From positions 14,410,369-14,474,368 of the forward strand of contig NC_057793.1 of assembly GCF_014905175.1 (NCBI RefSeq): DNA of 64,000 nt, in the 5' to 3' direction. The DNA is from Aphidius gifuensis. Lineage: Eukaryota; Arthropoda; Insecta; Hymenoptera; Braconidae. The number at the start of each line of letters is the position of its first letter. The first letter of the stretch is position 1. The notes beneath the pieces were generated by a model. That model was not told where the DNA came from. It worked only from the letters and a program-made list of their open reading frames with translations, and did not search any database. This document shows, one piece after another, positions 14,811 to 26,002 of this stretch. Both the position numbers and the translations under genes were made by a program.

Positions 14811-16179
14811 TTAATGAAAGAGTCAGTCAAAATTTTTTACATGAATGAATTTATTCGAGAGTCAATTTACAGTCCTTGTAAAAGCCTGGCACGATAGTCA
14901 AAACCTAATATTTGTTATTCAAAATTTCTATTTACAATTTATAGATCTAATTAATATAATTTTTTTTTTTTAATTGAATATATGCACAATTCAGGTCCCG
15001 TGTGAGGCTTGGTAAAATGGGCTTGACACAAGGCTCGTGTGAGGCCAAGGAAAACAAAAAACACAGGCTTGACACCAGCTTGGACTATTGAGGCCTGTGT
15101 GAGGCCGGTTGAAAACAACGGGGTCAGTCTTGTGTCAAGCCTGTGTTAACAAGGCTCGTGTGAGGCCGGAAAAAACAAAAAACACAGGCTTGACACAGGC
15201 TTGGACTATTGAGGCCTGTGTGAGGCCGGTTGAAAACAACGGGGACAGTTTTATGTCAAGCCTGTGTTAACAAGGCTCGTGTGAGGCCGGGGAAAACAAA
15301 AAACACAGGTTTGACACAGGCTTGGATTATTGAGGCCTGTGTGAGGCCCGTTAAAAACAACGGGGACAGTTTTGTGTCAAGCCTGTGTTAACAAGGCTCG
15401 TGTGAGGCCGGAGAAAACAAAAAACACAGGCTTGACACAGGCTCGGACTATTGAGGCCTGTGTGAGGCCGGTTGAAAACAACGGGGACAGTTTTATGTCA
15501 AGCCTGTGTTTACAAGGCTTGTGTGAGGCCGGAGAAAACAATGGGCACAAGCTTGTGTCAAGCCTGTGCTCCCAAGGCTTGATACACGACCCTCGCACAA
15601 GCCTGGCACAGTTGTTCAAGCCCGAGAACTCCTACCTGGGTGGGAACTTGTCGTACGCGGGAGTGTAATATTGTGAAATAAATTTATTTGAATAAAAATT
15701 GAATGCAATTGATATGTTCATGTATGTATATCGATATAAGTCGATACTAGAAAGAAAATTGATTTATGCTTATATGTGTATATGTATGTATCGACTTTCG
15801 TGTGAATCACTCCTAACTTTTATGTTTCCCTGTAATAATCTCGCGGATACAGTGACGTTTAGTTAGTTTCTTTAGAATAAATGTGTATGAAATTTCTTTT
15901 AATTTTGAGAGGTTATAAAAATGAACAAGATGCAATTTTAATTTATATTTTTTTTTAAATTAATTTAAGAATTTTATTGTATTGCCTTTTCAATGATAAT
16001 ATAAATTAAAATTATTACTAAAAAAAAAAATATATAAAAACTTTGACACCTATGTACGATAAATAAATACGTGTCAAATTGGAGTTATCTCGGGAATTGT
16101 ATCAGAGAACTAAAAGAGTGGCGCTTGCAGATAGCATCATATATTTAATACTACTATATTGCACATGGGGCTCGATTTT

Positions 16180-16269
16180 GCTGGTTCCTCAAACGGCGCA
16201 GACAATCTCTCTGTCGCAGTCCTTGGGAGATTTAAGCAATAACAAGAGTGGGGATTCGGCAGAACTCGG
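16180..16269. repeat. GC-rich 90-mer, left member of an inverted pair
   Basis: This 90-bp block is about half G+C in DNA that is otherwise about three quarters A+T. It recurs in reverse complement at 16,489-16,578 with 86 of 90 positions identical. All four differences are transitions. One frame stays open through both copies (SLSQSL followed by DL), so an exon remnant is possible. An RNA is equally possible. I do not recognise it. Confidence 0.6.
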
Positions 16270-16488
16270 AATAGCTCAACACATATACAGGTTTCCTCAT
16301 ACGTGAGATTAGCTGTGAATAAATAAACAATAGTCTGACCGAATTCATTTTTATTAATTACGTTTATTTATCAATATTTTAAAAGAATATTTTAAAAAAA
16401 AGGAAACATGTTAATAGTAATATTATATGCATCATATATTTAAACACAGAAATAATACGCACACAAATTCATTGCGCATGCATGTAAG

Positions 16489-16578
16489 CCGAGTTCTGCC
16501 GAATCCCCACTCTTGTCATTGCCTAAATCTTCCAAGGACTGCGACAGAGAGATTGTCTGCACCGTTTGAGGAACCAGC
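16489..16578. repeat. GC-rich 90-mer, right member of an inverted pair
   Basis: Reverse complement of the block at 16,180-16,269, separated from it by 219 bp of AT-rich DNA. Transcription across both would give a long hairpin. Confidence 0.6.
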
Positions 16579-16965
16579 GTTCTACTTATGGGAAAGCATA
16601 GGCGATGCGCAATATAGTTGTATTAAATATATGGATAGCATACATACATACTATATACACGTATTATACATGTGGAATGTATATATGACATATTACATGT
16701 ACAATACGTCTATATAACATGCATGAGCGCGCTACTCCTTTACTTTATGGTGCTCTGATACAATCTTGGATATTTTATTGTATTTCATTCTTTTTCTTGA
16801 AGTAAAAACGACACGTACATATTAAAAACCAACAAATAGTATTGGGAAAGTAGGAAAAAGAGTAAAAAGATGTTTCAATAAAATGTTTAGTTTTTTTTTC
16901 TTTTATCCATTGGAATAAAAATATAATTTCAAGTATATTGAAAATATATATTCATTTATATATAT

Positions 16966-17935
16966 TGTTACGTCTTGGTATATTAATAATTAATAATCAA
17001 TAATAAATAATAAATTAACAAATTCAATAGATGTCGAGCAAGCAATAAAATTTTTCTTTTTTTATTTTTATTTTCACATGGAATTAAATTCAAATTTTGC
17101 ATTTTTATAAAACAATTTAATTTTTTCTTTTTTTATATAAATTTTGGTAAGCAGTTTTCAAAGTCACCTCTGCAACGCGAGATGCCACATCCGTTGAAGT
17201 TGCTAAATTATTATTTATTAAATGTTTAAACAATTACAATATGCTGACTACTATGGGAACCATTGTATTTCATTGGTTCAACTATGGTACCACTTTTCAT
17301 CCCTACCTAATAATTAAATTTTTATGGGAATAATTTTATTTTTAATATTAAGGAGCGTCACTCTTGCGACAACTTTCGTTCTATTCAAATCATTGAAACT
17401 AAATTAAAAATTAAAAATTAAAATTAAATCAATTACATCTGATAAAAATTAAATAAAATCAATTGAACTTTTACGTTTTAAATAAATAACATTTTTCGAG
17501 TGAATTTAAACTAATTAATTCTTGTGATAAATTATTATTTCCTGTGTTATTTAACCTTCCCTAATCCTATATAAAAATTATTGACTGTGACATTTCTCCG
17601 GGGTGTTGTTTTCTGTGCTTCGAGTTTATTTTACCGTTTGGACTATTCGAGACTACAAACATCAACAGGCGACCATCCAGATTGACACGCTCTCAACAAT
17701 TGTTTCGGATTAGTCTTACATCAAGGTACATCTACAATCATACACATTCCCTCCTAACCCGTTACCCTGTAGGGAATAACAAAATAAGAGGATTTTTAAT
17801 TTTAACGTGAAATACCAAGTTGATTTATTTTAATTATTCTATGATTATTTGGTTATTTAATTTTGATTTTACATATTCTTTCTTTTTCTTGTTATTTCAT
17901 AGTTAAATTTTAATTTTTCAACTTGGTACGTAACA
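16966..17935 (-). mobile_element. solo LTR, family A (copy 1)
   Basis: A 970-bp block begins TGTTACGTC and ends GTACGTAACA, the TG...CA format of an LTR. It is flanked by a 4-bp duplication, ATAT (16,962-16,965 and 17,936-17,939). It is the reverse complement of the copy at 57,432-58,460, and another copy starts at 41,263. No internal retrotransposon region is present, so it is probably a solo LTR; the superfamily is unknown. Confidence 0.65.
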
Positions 17936-17940
17936 ATATT

Positions 17941-18660
17941 TAATTTTTTTTCTCAGAAACTATTCAAGGCCGAAAAAAAAACCAAATATGCCATTATAGA
18001 GCTTCATGAGGCCTTTCACTTAAGCTTAGTTTGATGTCTCTATCTTCATTATTCCGAAAGTTATAACGGTTTTAAACAAATTTGAAAAAATTAAAAATCG
18101 AATAACTTGACCAAAAATGAGAATAAAGACTTCGTATTAGGCTCAGTTATTGCGTCTCAAAAAACTCTATCGCCCGCATTGTCGGTTTTTTCCTCTATCT
18201 TCAATATTTTTTGAACAAAAAAAAAAATAATCACATATTTAATTTTTTTTCTCAGAAACTATTCAAGGCCGAAAAAAAAGCCAAATATCCCATAATGAAG
18301 CTCCGTGAGGCCTTTCATTTGAGCCTAGTATGTCGTATCCACCTTCATTATCCCGAAAGTTATAATGGATTTTAACAAATTAAAAAAAATTAGATATTAA
18401 ATAACTTGACCAAAAATTAGAATCAAGACTTCGTATTAGGCTCATATTTTGCGTCTCAGAAAACTTTATCGCCTGCCTTGTGGGTTTTTTTTTGCTATCT
18501 CCAATATTTTTTGAGAAAAAAAAACAATAAACATGAAAATTTTCTTTTGAATAATGTTATTATTAATAAACCGTAAAATTTTGTAAAAAACCATAATTTC
18601 ATTATATCCGAGGAATTAAGACACCCATGGCCCTAGCCGGAGTATTGAAAATTTTAATTT
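17941..18660. repeat. 'CTTCGTATTAGGCTC' dispersed repeat, two tandem units
   Basis: Two units of about 295 bp (from about 17,941 and 18,235) share CTCAGAAACTATTCAAGGCC, ACTTCGTATTAGGCTCA and ACTCTATCGCCCGC-type words. The block ends with TAGCCGGAGTATTGAAAATT followed by CAACAAACATTACCAG. The same end occurs at 43,350-43,435 and 51,690-51,775. Non-coding. Confidence 0.6.
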
Positions 18661-18664
18661 TCAA

Positions 18665-19563
18665 CGGCTAACGCGGGCCACACGTCCCAACAAACATTAC
18701 CAGATCTTTTTCTGTAATGTATTATGCTGCCGTACTTTATCCCTACGTTTGCCGTATTTACTTCGTACGCCATACTTTGTTTAAACTTATTCCGTATCGA
18801 AATATTAGATATTAGAAAAATATTAGATGTAAAATAGCGATTTACAAAATGATTTCTCATAATATCTGTAGACAATTAAAAAAAGCATAGCCTGCTGTAT
18901 TTGATCTGGACGTACTCTATACATCTGCCGTACTTTATCCGTATGTATACCTTACTTTATCCATACTTATTCCGTACCTTATCCGTACGTATGCCGTACT
19001 TAATCCGTACTTATGCCATACTTTGTTTATCCGTATTTCGTACATAACCGGATTCCGCACCTAAACATATTCCGTACTTGAACGTATTCCGTACTTAGAA
19101 AGAATGAATTTATAAGCTAAAAAAGCTACTTTCCAGAACTATAGATATTGATTTATTTATTGTAATTTTTTTCTCATTCAAAATTTCAACTTCTATGAAA
19201 GTTGCCGCTTGTGTAGCTCATTAGAAAATTTCCGGTCTGCCATATTTTATCTGGACGAACTCCATACATTTTTATCCGTACGTATGCCGTACTTAAAAGA
19301 TATCCATTTAAAAACTAACAACCATTCATCGGAACAATAGATATTTGATTTTCTTCCAGTGTATTATGCTGCCGTAATTATTCCGTAGGTATGTGGTACT
19401 TTATCAGTACGCATGAAAAAACTGAAACTTAAAAAAAATAAACGTTAAATTTCAAAACCAAGAATTCTGCTTATCAAAATATTAGATTTTACAAAAAAAT
19501 TCCGCATAATATCTGTAGACAATTGAAAAAAAAAAATTGTGTGTGTGTTATTGTACGCACAGG
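18665..19563 (-). repeat. GTACGG-motif repeat, copy 1 (reverse orientation)
   Basis: A dense series of words such as GCCGTACTTTATCCGTACG. Forward copies at 38,340-38,960, 40,408-41,262 and 43,480-43,990 read GTACGGATAAAGTACGGC. The block ends in TGTGTGTGTTATTG and ACGCACAGG, directly before the GAAGTGAAGCTTCTTC motif. No open frame. It is probably the non-coding body of a transposon. Confidence 0.55.
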
Positions 19564-19579
19564 GAAGTGAAGCTTCTTC
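19564..19579 (+). repeat. hairpin boundary motif GAAGTGAA(A/G)CTTCTT, site 1
   Basis: One of six occurrences of a 16-base motif whose first 13 bases form a 5-bp stem with a 3-base loop. The other sites are 30,319-30,334 (minus), 38,988-39,003 (plus), 40,392-40,407 (minus), 47,948-47,963 (plus) and 52,335-52,350 (minus). They form three inverted pairs around cargo segments. Confidence 0.55.
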
Positions 19580-20039
19580 AGTAATTTCAACAGACAGTGA
19601 TTGAAGAATTCCTTGTTGCATTATTATATTTTAAACTAGCAATCTTTTTTGGTTTCCTTAATTCCTTTCGAGTCAACTAATTCGTTTATTCATTCTTTAT
19701 TAATTATGAATCTCAAAAAATATCTGGAAAACTATTTCGATTTTTGCATCGTAACCAGGGTAAATAAAAAAACAATCGGCTAAAAAAAATTAGAATTTTT
19801 TTATTAACTTCAATCAAACTATTGACGTAAAAACATTTCGAAAAATATCTGGAAAAAAGTTTAATTAATACATTATAAATGAAACAGCATAATATTCTTT
19901 TATAAATATTTATATTAATAAAACACAATTATAGTAATAGACCAATTTTTTTTTTTTTAATTGAACACAACCTGTTTTTTCATTAACATAACTTGGAAAT
20001 ATAATATTAAATGGAGAATAACCACAAAAAACTAATAAT

Positions 20040-20400
20040 TTGAATTAATTCTAATATTAAATTGTCATTGTTTTTATTGTTGTTGTTTATGATAATGAAA
20101 TGAATGATAAATAATTTCGACATCAGACTCGAAAGAATCATACAAATCATGGTTTTGCTGTTGTTATTGTTCTTGTCGTTGTTGATGAAAAGTATCATAA
20201 ATTATGTTAACATCGGAATCATCGTCTATAATGGGTCATATAAATCATGTTATTGTCGTCGTCGTCGTTGCTGTTGTTGTTGTTATTGCTGATGCTGTTG
20301 TTGCTGTTTTTGTTCTTCAACTGATAATGAAAATCAAAAATATTATAAAATTTGTTATTATTTGTTATTAATTTGTTGTCATTAAAAAAAAAAAAAATTA
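20040..20400. repeat. TTG/GTT-rich microsatellite region
   Basis: Interrupted runs of TTG, GTC and TGC trinucleotides (for example near 20,160, 20,250 and 20,300), bounded on the right by an A-run at 20,385. The asparagine-, leucine- or cysteine-rich frames over it are artefacts. Confidence 0.7.
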
Positions 20401-20879
20401 CCATTTGAGAAATATTGCTATAATCTTTGATGAATATTTGAAGAATATTGTGTCCTCTCAGTCACTTGAGGATCATCAAGATTTTTATCAGGATGAAAAT
20501 GCTTGATATTTCCCCTATACATATATCATTTTCAGATACATCAAGCTTCCAACGTTGTTAAACAATGCTCTTATATCGTTTCTAAAATCATAATGTGACA
20601 TGTTGGAGCCTGAAAAATATAAATAAATATAATACAAATTTTGATGGAAAACATTAATTTTTTTCCATTTGGTTTTTCAATGACTGCTAGAACAACTAAA
20701 CAATAACAGGAGCAATACTAATCATATAACTGTAAAATAAATCATGGTTCATAACAAATAGTTCACGTATGTATACACCAGACAAATTTGATTGATTTCA
20801 AACACTACTTCTGTTCTGGATGAAACAGTTGTTTCAAACATATGGACACTCTAATTGTAACAACTTGGTGAATGATCAA

Positions 20880-21461
20880 TACTTGTATCAATAACTTTAT
20901 TTGGTAATTTTAAAAGTACTTCAAGTTCAAGTGCTGAACAACCAGCTTTTAAAAGTACACGTGCAGTTGGAAAATCTACCAGTATTAATTGTTTATCTCG
21001 TTGTCCTTTCTTTCAGTACCATAACTAAAACCAGATAGTACAACAGATGACATCGTTTTTTTCTATATTCAGTATATTGTCAGCAACTCAATGATACATT
21101 GGTGTTCGTATATTTTCACGTGTTTTCTAATTCATCCATTGCTTCAACTAATACACGTGCATCTTTATTATGTGAATAATCAAAACTAGCTTGTCCAAGA
21201 TATAAATGCATTTTTTGATTTGACGTTGGTAATGCTTCAAGATCATATGCTTTCATACGATTTAATTTAGGTTGAAATGCACAGCCTGGTTCTAAATGAC
21301 GATATATTTTATCCTCAATAAAACCATTTTTTCGACGAAATGTAAAGAATTTTCGAAATTGACGTTTTTGTAATGCAGTGAATGTAACACGTCTAATACT
21401 ACGTAATATTAGCTCATCTTTATTTTGTGAACACTTTCTTTCATAAAGTGTTAATAATTTA
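20880..21461 (-). pseudogene. acetyl-CoA carboxylase pseudogene, 3' part
   Basis: Reading the minus strand from 21,461, the frame gives KLLTLYERK, then RSIRRVTF, KFFTFRR, IYRHLEPGCAFQ, LNRM, NQKMHLYLG and LVEAMDELE. This order and wording is that of the central region of animal acetyl-CoA carboxylase, the cytosolic enzyme making malonyl-CoA for fatty-acid synthesis. Several hundred residues are missing between KLLTLYERK and RSIRRVTF, and about 30 between LYLG and FDYS. After DELEN the frame is lost; further shifted fragments (TPMYH, VLLKAGC) follow down to about 20,880, the first perhaps from the carboxyltransferase domain. The 5' continuation is at 29,708-30,000, beyond the BEL insertion. 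It is non-functional. Confidence 0.75.
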
Positions 21462-21964
21462 TGTTTGCGCCAGGATGTGGACTGTATAAAGGGATGAAAT
21501 AAATGTGACAGGAAGTGATGAACTTGTGGTTAAATAATAGCGTTTATTTAATAGGGAAAAATATATACAAAAGGGTGATATTACTCAATAAATATACTCT
21601 GCAAAAGGTTGTATACCTTTTGCCCAACGTGAAAATAACTCAAAAGTAATTATACTTGGTGTGTATCACCAGGTATAAATTGGATGAAAAATAATGTGGT
21701 GTGTAATGTAGAATAACCAAAACGCAAGTGACTCCAGAACGCTGCTTGGAGACTTGCTTGATGTTGAACTCGAAGTTGGCCGGAGATCCTCGATGATGAA
21801 CGAGAGACTCGAATAGTTACGACAACGTACGGTGTAAGCCGAGCGTTGTTGTGACGACATGAGAGTTTCTCTAGTGTGCGCTGATTGGACAGGGAATAAC
21901 AGAGATGCGCAGTGGTTACTGGTCATCTCTGTGACGACACACATTAGAGGAGCTCGCGTGAACA
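21462..21964 (-). repeat. 3' LTR of the BEL/Pao element
   Basis: 503 bp, about 99% identical to the 5' LTR. It is followed (leftwards) by the ATTTA target duplication at 21,457-21,461. A 99-residue open frame lies inside it and is identical in both LTRs. It is a consequence of LTR identity and has no known function. Confidence 0.93.
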
Positions 21965-21974
21965 TTCTCCCGCG
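21965..21974 (-). promoter_or_regulatory. polypurine tract of the BEL/Pao element
   Basis: On the minus strand GCGGGAGAA directly precedes the 3' LTR, where plus-strand DNA synthesis would be primed. It lies between the pol stop codon and the LTR. Confidence 0.6.
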
Positions 21975-21979
21975 TGAAA

Positions 21980-24900
21980 TTAATTGTCAACCTCATCTGC
22001 GACCTCAATTGGCAAAACACATAACTTAGCCACTGGCCTCTGATACTCAGCAGTTTGTGTTTTCACAGTGACTGCCCTGACTAATCCGTCAGCTCCAGGA
22101 AACACTTCAGTTACTCGTGCCAATGCCCATTTACCGGGTGGCAATCTCTCATCAATGACCAAAGCCATTGTACCCACTTTAATGCATGGAGATGTCTTTA
22201 ACCACTTTGACCTGACTAAGTACTTTTGCAAGTACTCCTTCGACCACCTGTCCCAAAATGACTCCATAAACTTCCTCAACAATCGCCACTTGTTGAGTCT
22301 ATTGTCAGGAACATCCAACACTGATGGCTCAGGCACAGCATTAAGTGGTTCCCCAATGAGAAAGTGACCAGGTGTCAATGCCTGGAGGTCATCAGGATCC
22401 TCAGACATTGGACACAATGGCCTAGAGTGGAGTAGACACTCAACTTGTGTCAGAAAGGTACTGAAGTGCTCGTAGGTGAGTTTATGATCACCTATGACTC
22501 TTTTGATGTGATGTTTAGCTGACTTTACAACTGATTCCCATTTACCACCAAAATGTGGTGATCCAGGTGGAATAAAACTCCAATCTGTACCATCTTTTGC
22601 TAGAAGACTGGCCAGATTTTTTACTTCTTTTGAGGATGCCTTAAACATGCGTTTTAACTCCGCATCTGCACCCACAAAATTAGTGCCACAGTCACTGAAC
22701 AATTTCTCACATCGTCCACGACGACTGACAAATCGCTTAAATGCTGCTAAAAAACCCTCAGTTGTATAGTCAGTTGCTAAATCGAGATGAACGGCTGACG
22801 ACGCCATACACACAAACACAACCAGGTAGGCCTTGTATGACCTGTTGCATTTACCTGACCATGTTTTCAGTTCAAACGGACCAGCATAATCAACTCCTGT
22901 ATGGAGAAATGGCCTTGATTTCAATACTCTTGATGCTGGTAGTTGACCCATTAACTGTTGTGCAGCTTCAGCTCGATGTCTCACACAAACAACACATTTA
23001 TTAATGAAACTTCTGACTGGTAAACGTCCTCCAACAATCCAATATTGTTGCCTCAAGGTGGCCAACATAAGTTGTGCACCACCATGCAAAGTATTTGCAT
23101 GACACTCATGTAATACCAGCTCAGTAAGTTTCGACTCTTTTGGCAGTATCAACGGATATTTTTCTTCACTTGTCATGAGAGATTTACTCAGTCTGCCACC
23201 GACTCTCAAAGCACCATCTCTATCAAGGAATGGTGTCAATTTTATCAAAGAACTAGACTTTGACAAGGTTTCACCCTTTGATAATTGTTTAATCTCTTCA
23301 TGAAAATATAACCGTTGATTATTTACTACCAAGCCCAGCAATGCATTCTGACGTTCTTCAGATGTAATCCAAGAAGATTTATTTACAGGGTATTTCAACG
23401 AGAAACTCTGATAAAATCTTCTCCACAAAGCTGCTGCTGTAACAGCTTTGACCAATGACGAGAAGTTGTCCAAAAATTCTTCACGTCTGGTTGACGTCAC
23501 ATTGCAAATTAATGGCTTTTCTTCAACCTGAGTCATGTCTATCTCTGGGTTACTCAACACAGGCCATGAATCTTGACTTTTGATAATCCAGGCTGGACCC
23601 TGCCACCACAACGTGTCTGTATGCAGTTGTGATGATGATGTACCACGTGATACGATATCAGCTGGATTATCCTCACCTGGCACATGATGCCAGGTTGCCT
23701 GTGTGAGTGTATTTTTTATAAATACTACTCTGTTATGGACAAAGGTTTTCCAGCGACTCGCGTCGCCTTTGATCCAATAATAAGTGATGGATGAGTCAGT
23801 CCACAAGTGTATCTTTGCTGACTGACAACCCAAACTCTGTTGAATATCTCTCACCAATTTCACCAACAGCACTGCGGCTGACAGCTCCAATCTCGGTGTC
23901 GAAACTTTTACTCTAGTTTTATTGGAGCTGTTGGATTCGGCCTTAATAGGTGCTAGCTTCGATTTTGATGCTATTATATTACTCTTGGCTACACCAAGAG
24001 TATCAATAGACACCAAGTACACTACAGCCCCAATTGCTGCATCAGAAGCGTCACCAAATCCATGAATCTCAATGGATGAAACTGTTGGTGTGAGATTCAA
24101 CCATCTCGGTATTTTTATCTCAGATAGATGACTCAGTTGAGAGACAAAGTCTCTCCATGGACCCAATAAATTTTCAGGAATTGGCTCATCCCAGTCAAGC
24201 TGAATCTTCCATAAAGATTGCATAAATAATTTACCCTTAACTATGACTGGTGATATCCAACCAAGTGGATCGAATAGTTGAGCCACTTGTGCTAAGACGA
24301 CTCTCTTAGTGATTGCTTTAGGTTCTTTATATACTATTGGAATATAACTAAAACAATCAGCTGTTGTATCCCAATTGAGACCAAGTGTCCTGAAAACTTG
24401 ATTACTATCACTCGAGGTGGATGATTTCTCATGAAATTCTACTGGAATTTTACTCAATAACTCACTCGAGTTACTTATCCATTTCCTCAGCTCGAAGCCA
24501 CCTGAGTGAAGCATTTGTTGTATTTGTACCACCTTGTCAACCCCTTGTTGTATATTATCAGCACCAACATATATGTCATCCATATATGACCCTTGTGAAA
24601 TAGCTGATTTAACCAACGGGAACCTATCTCCCTCTTCCAGTTCAAGTTGCTTCAAAGTAGCCAAAGCCAAAAATGGTGCTGGTTTGGTACCATATGTTAC
24701 GGTTGTTAATTCGTACTCTTGAACTGGTGAGTCGAGTGTATGTCTCCAAAGAATTCTTTGATACTTTTGATCATCAGGATGGATGATGATCTGTCTGAAC
24801 ATTTGTCGTATGTCACACGAAAAAACATACTGATATGCTCTCCATTGTGTGAGTACAGACACCAAAGAATTCAATAACTTGGGACCCTCGTACAAGTTGT

Positions 24901-26002
24901 CGTTTAAAGATTCACCAGTATTTGTCTTTTGTGAACCGTTAAATACAACTCTCAACTTTGTTGATGTACTCGACTCTTTGATGACACTATGATGTGGTAG
25001 GTAATAGCATCTAGAATGGTCTTCAACAGGTGATGCTTTGACCATGTGACCTTGTGACTCGTACTCATTCATGAAGTCACAATATGCCTGTTGAAGAGCT
25101 GGATTTTTAGCCATTCTCTTCTCTTGGTTGTGCAACATTCTCAAGGCTAACTCATACGAGTTACCAAAGTTGTCTACACACCTTTTAAACTGGTACCTTA
25201 CCACAAAACGACCGTGTGCATCTCTCTCATAGGTTGAAATAAAATATTTCATACAGACGTCATCTGTAAGGTCTGATGACTCTGATGACTCAAACTGCTC
25301 TTCTTGCAGCCAAAACTTCTTGACAAGTTGGTACAACTCTTCTTCTCTCTGACATTTGATGCCCTGGTGGTAATGCTTTGATGTCATGAGAGAAATATCT
25401 CTACCAAAGCTCGGTGTGTTACCAGATAACACCCAACCCAGCTCTGTACTCTGAGCTGTTGGATGGTCTTCTCTATCTCTCAAGACGCCTTCCTTTAATA
25501 CTGTGCTGTATACATCAGCACCAAGGATGGCGTCAATTGGCGCTGGCAAATAAAACTCGGGATCAGCCAGCTTCAGATGTTGAATCTGAGGCCAATTTTG
25601 TAATTGCTGCCTCTTAATGGCTGCCGATGGTAACAACCCAGTGAGCCTTGGCATAATTAAAGCTGAAACAGCTCGGCGATATGGTGAAACCCTGGAGATC
25701 ACCGTGATTATAATTTCTCCCCTAGCTTGCATGGAATTTTGGCCAATGCCAACCACTGCAAGGCATGCTGACGATCTGTTGAGTCCCAGACGGTTTGCTA
25801 ATTCCTCAGTAACCAGTGACGTCTCAGACCCTTGATCCAGCAATGCTCGGATAGTGACAACCCTACCCCAGCGATCAAGAGAGTCCACTAATGCTGTTGT
25901 CAGCAGTACTGGATGCCGAGGTGTGAGCCTCTCTACTAGGACTCGTACTTGATCTTCTCCCTGTTGAAAAATTGTCAAATGTAGTTTCCTGTTTAAACCC
26001 AT
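21980..26002 (-). CDS. pol: BEL/Pao pol polyprotein (protease, RT, RNase H, integrase)
   Basis: An intact 1,340-residue pol. In order: aspartic protease with LLDQGSETS (Asp56); reverse transcriptase about 340-530 with the catalytic YMDD at 473-476; RNase H about 645-790 with GFGDAS (Asp651), RLELSAA (Glu706) and LWTDSS (Asp736); integrase zinc-binding region about 960-1,010 with paired His and CVVC; catalytic core with TGVDYAGP (Asp1038), SDCGTNF (Asp1104) and GGKWES (Glu1156); then a DUF5641-type C-terminus to about 1,320. All catalytic residues I would expect are present. The element is replicated through RNA in cytoplasmic particles and integrated by the C-terminal half. The first Met is chosen because the frame is closed by stops just upstream. 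How pol is joined to gag is unclear (see the spacer). The stop lies 15 bp from the 3' LTR. Confidence 0.93.
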   Translation of the reverse strand: MGLNRKLHLTIFQQGEDQVRVLVERLTPRHPVLLTTALVDSLDRWGRVVTIRALLDQGSETSLVTEELANRLGLNRSSACLAVVGIGQNSMQARGEIIITVISRVSPYRRAVSALIMPRLTGLLPSAAIKRQQLQNWPQIQHLKLADPEFYLPAPIDAILGADVYSTVLKEGVLRDREDHPTAQSTELGWVLSGNTPSFGRDISLMTSKHYHQGIKCQREEELYQLVKKFWLQEEQFESSESSDLTDDVCMKYFISTYERDAHGRFVVRYQFKRCVDNFGNSYELALRMLHNQEKRMAKNPALQQAYCDFMNEYESQGHMVKASPVEDHSRCYYLPHHSVIKESSTSTKLRVVFNGSQKTNTGESLNDNLYEGPKLLNSLVSVLTQWRAYQYVFSCDIRQMFRQIIIHPDDQKYQRILWRHTLDSPVQEYELTTVTYGTKPAPFLALATLKQLELEEGDRFPLVKSAISQGSYMDDIYVGADNIQQGVDKVVQIQQMLHSGGFELRKWISNSSELLSKIPVEFHEKSSTSSDSNQVFRTLGLNWDTTADCFSYIPIVYKEPKAITKRVVLAQVAQLFDPLGWISPVIVKGKLFMQSLWKIQLDWDEPIPENLLGPWRDFVSQLSHLSEIKIPRWLNLTPTVSSIEIHGFGDASDAAIGAVVYLVSIDTLGVAKSNIIASKSKLAPIKAESNSSNKTRVKVSTPRLELSAAVLLVKLVRDIQQSLGCQSAKIHLWTDSSITYYWIKGDASRWKTFVHNRVVFIKNTLTQATWHHVPGEDNPADIVSRGTSSSQLHTDTLWWQGPAWIIKSQDSWPVLSNPEIDMTQVEEKPLICNVTSTRREEFLDNFSSLVKAVTAAALWRRFYQSFSLKYPVNKSSWITSEERQNALLGLVVNNQRLYFHEEIKQLSKGETLSKSSSLIKLTPFLDRDGALRVGGRLSKSLMTSEEKYPLILPKESKLTELVLHECHANTLHGGAQLMLATLRQQYWIVGGRLPVRSFINKCVVCVRHRAEAAQQLMGQLPASRVLKSRPFLHTGVDYAGPFELKTWSGKCNRSYKAYLVVFVCMASSAVHLDLATDYTTEGFLAAFKRFVSRRGRCEKLFSDCGTNFVGADAELKRMFKASSKEVKNLASLLAKDGTDWSFIPPGSPHFGGKWESVVKSAKHHIKRVIGDHKLTYEHFSTFLTQVECLLHSRPLCPMSEDPDDLQALTPGHFLIGEPLNAVPEPSVLDVPDNRLNKWRLLRKFMESFWDRWSKEYLQKYLVRSKWLKTSPCIKVGTMALVIDERLPPGKWALARVTEVFPGADGLVRAVTVKTQTAEYQRPVAKLCVLPIEVADEVDN

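Larger units (their letters stand above)
13630..15641. mobile_element. TIR element of 121-bp tandem units (copy 2)
   Basis: Perfect 12-bp ends ACCCAGGTAGGA and TCCTACCTGGGT. The right half is a tandem array with unit starts at 15,030, 15,151, 15,272, 15,393 and 15,514, giving an exact 121-bp period. Each unit carries inverted GACACAGGCTTG words that can pair with each other. Sequence and order match copy 1 at 5,277-6,335. A 774-bp element is inserted near the left end. Confidence 0.75.
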
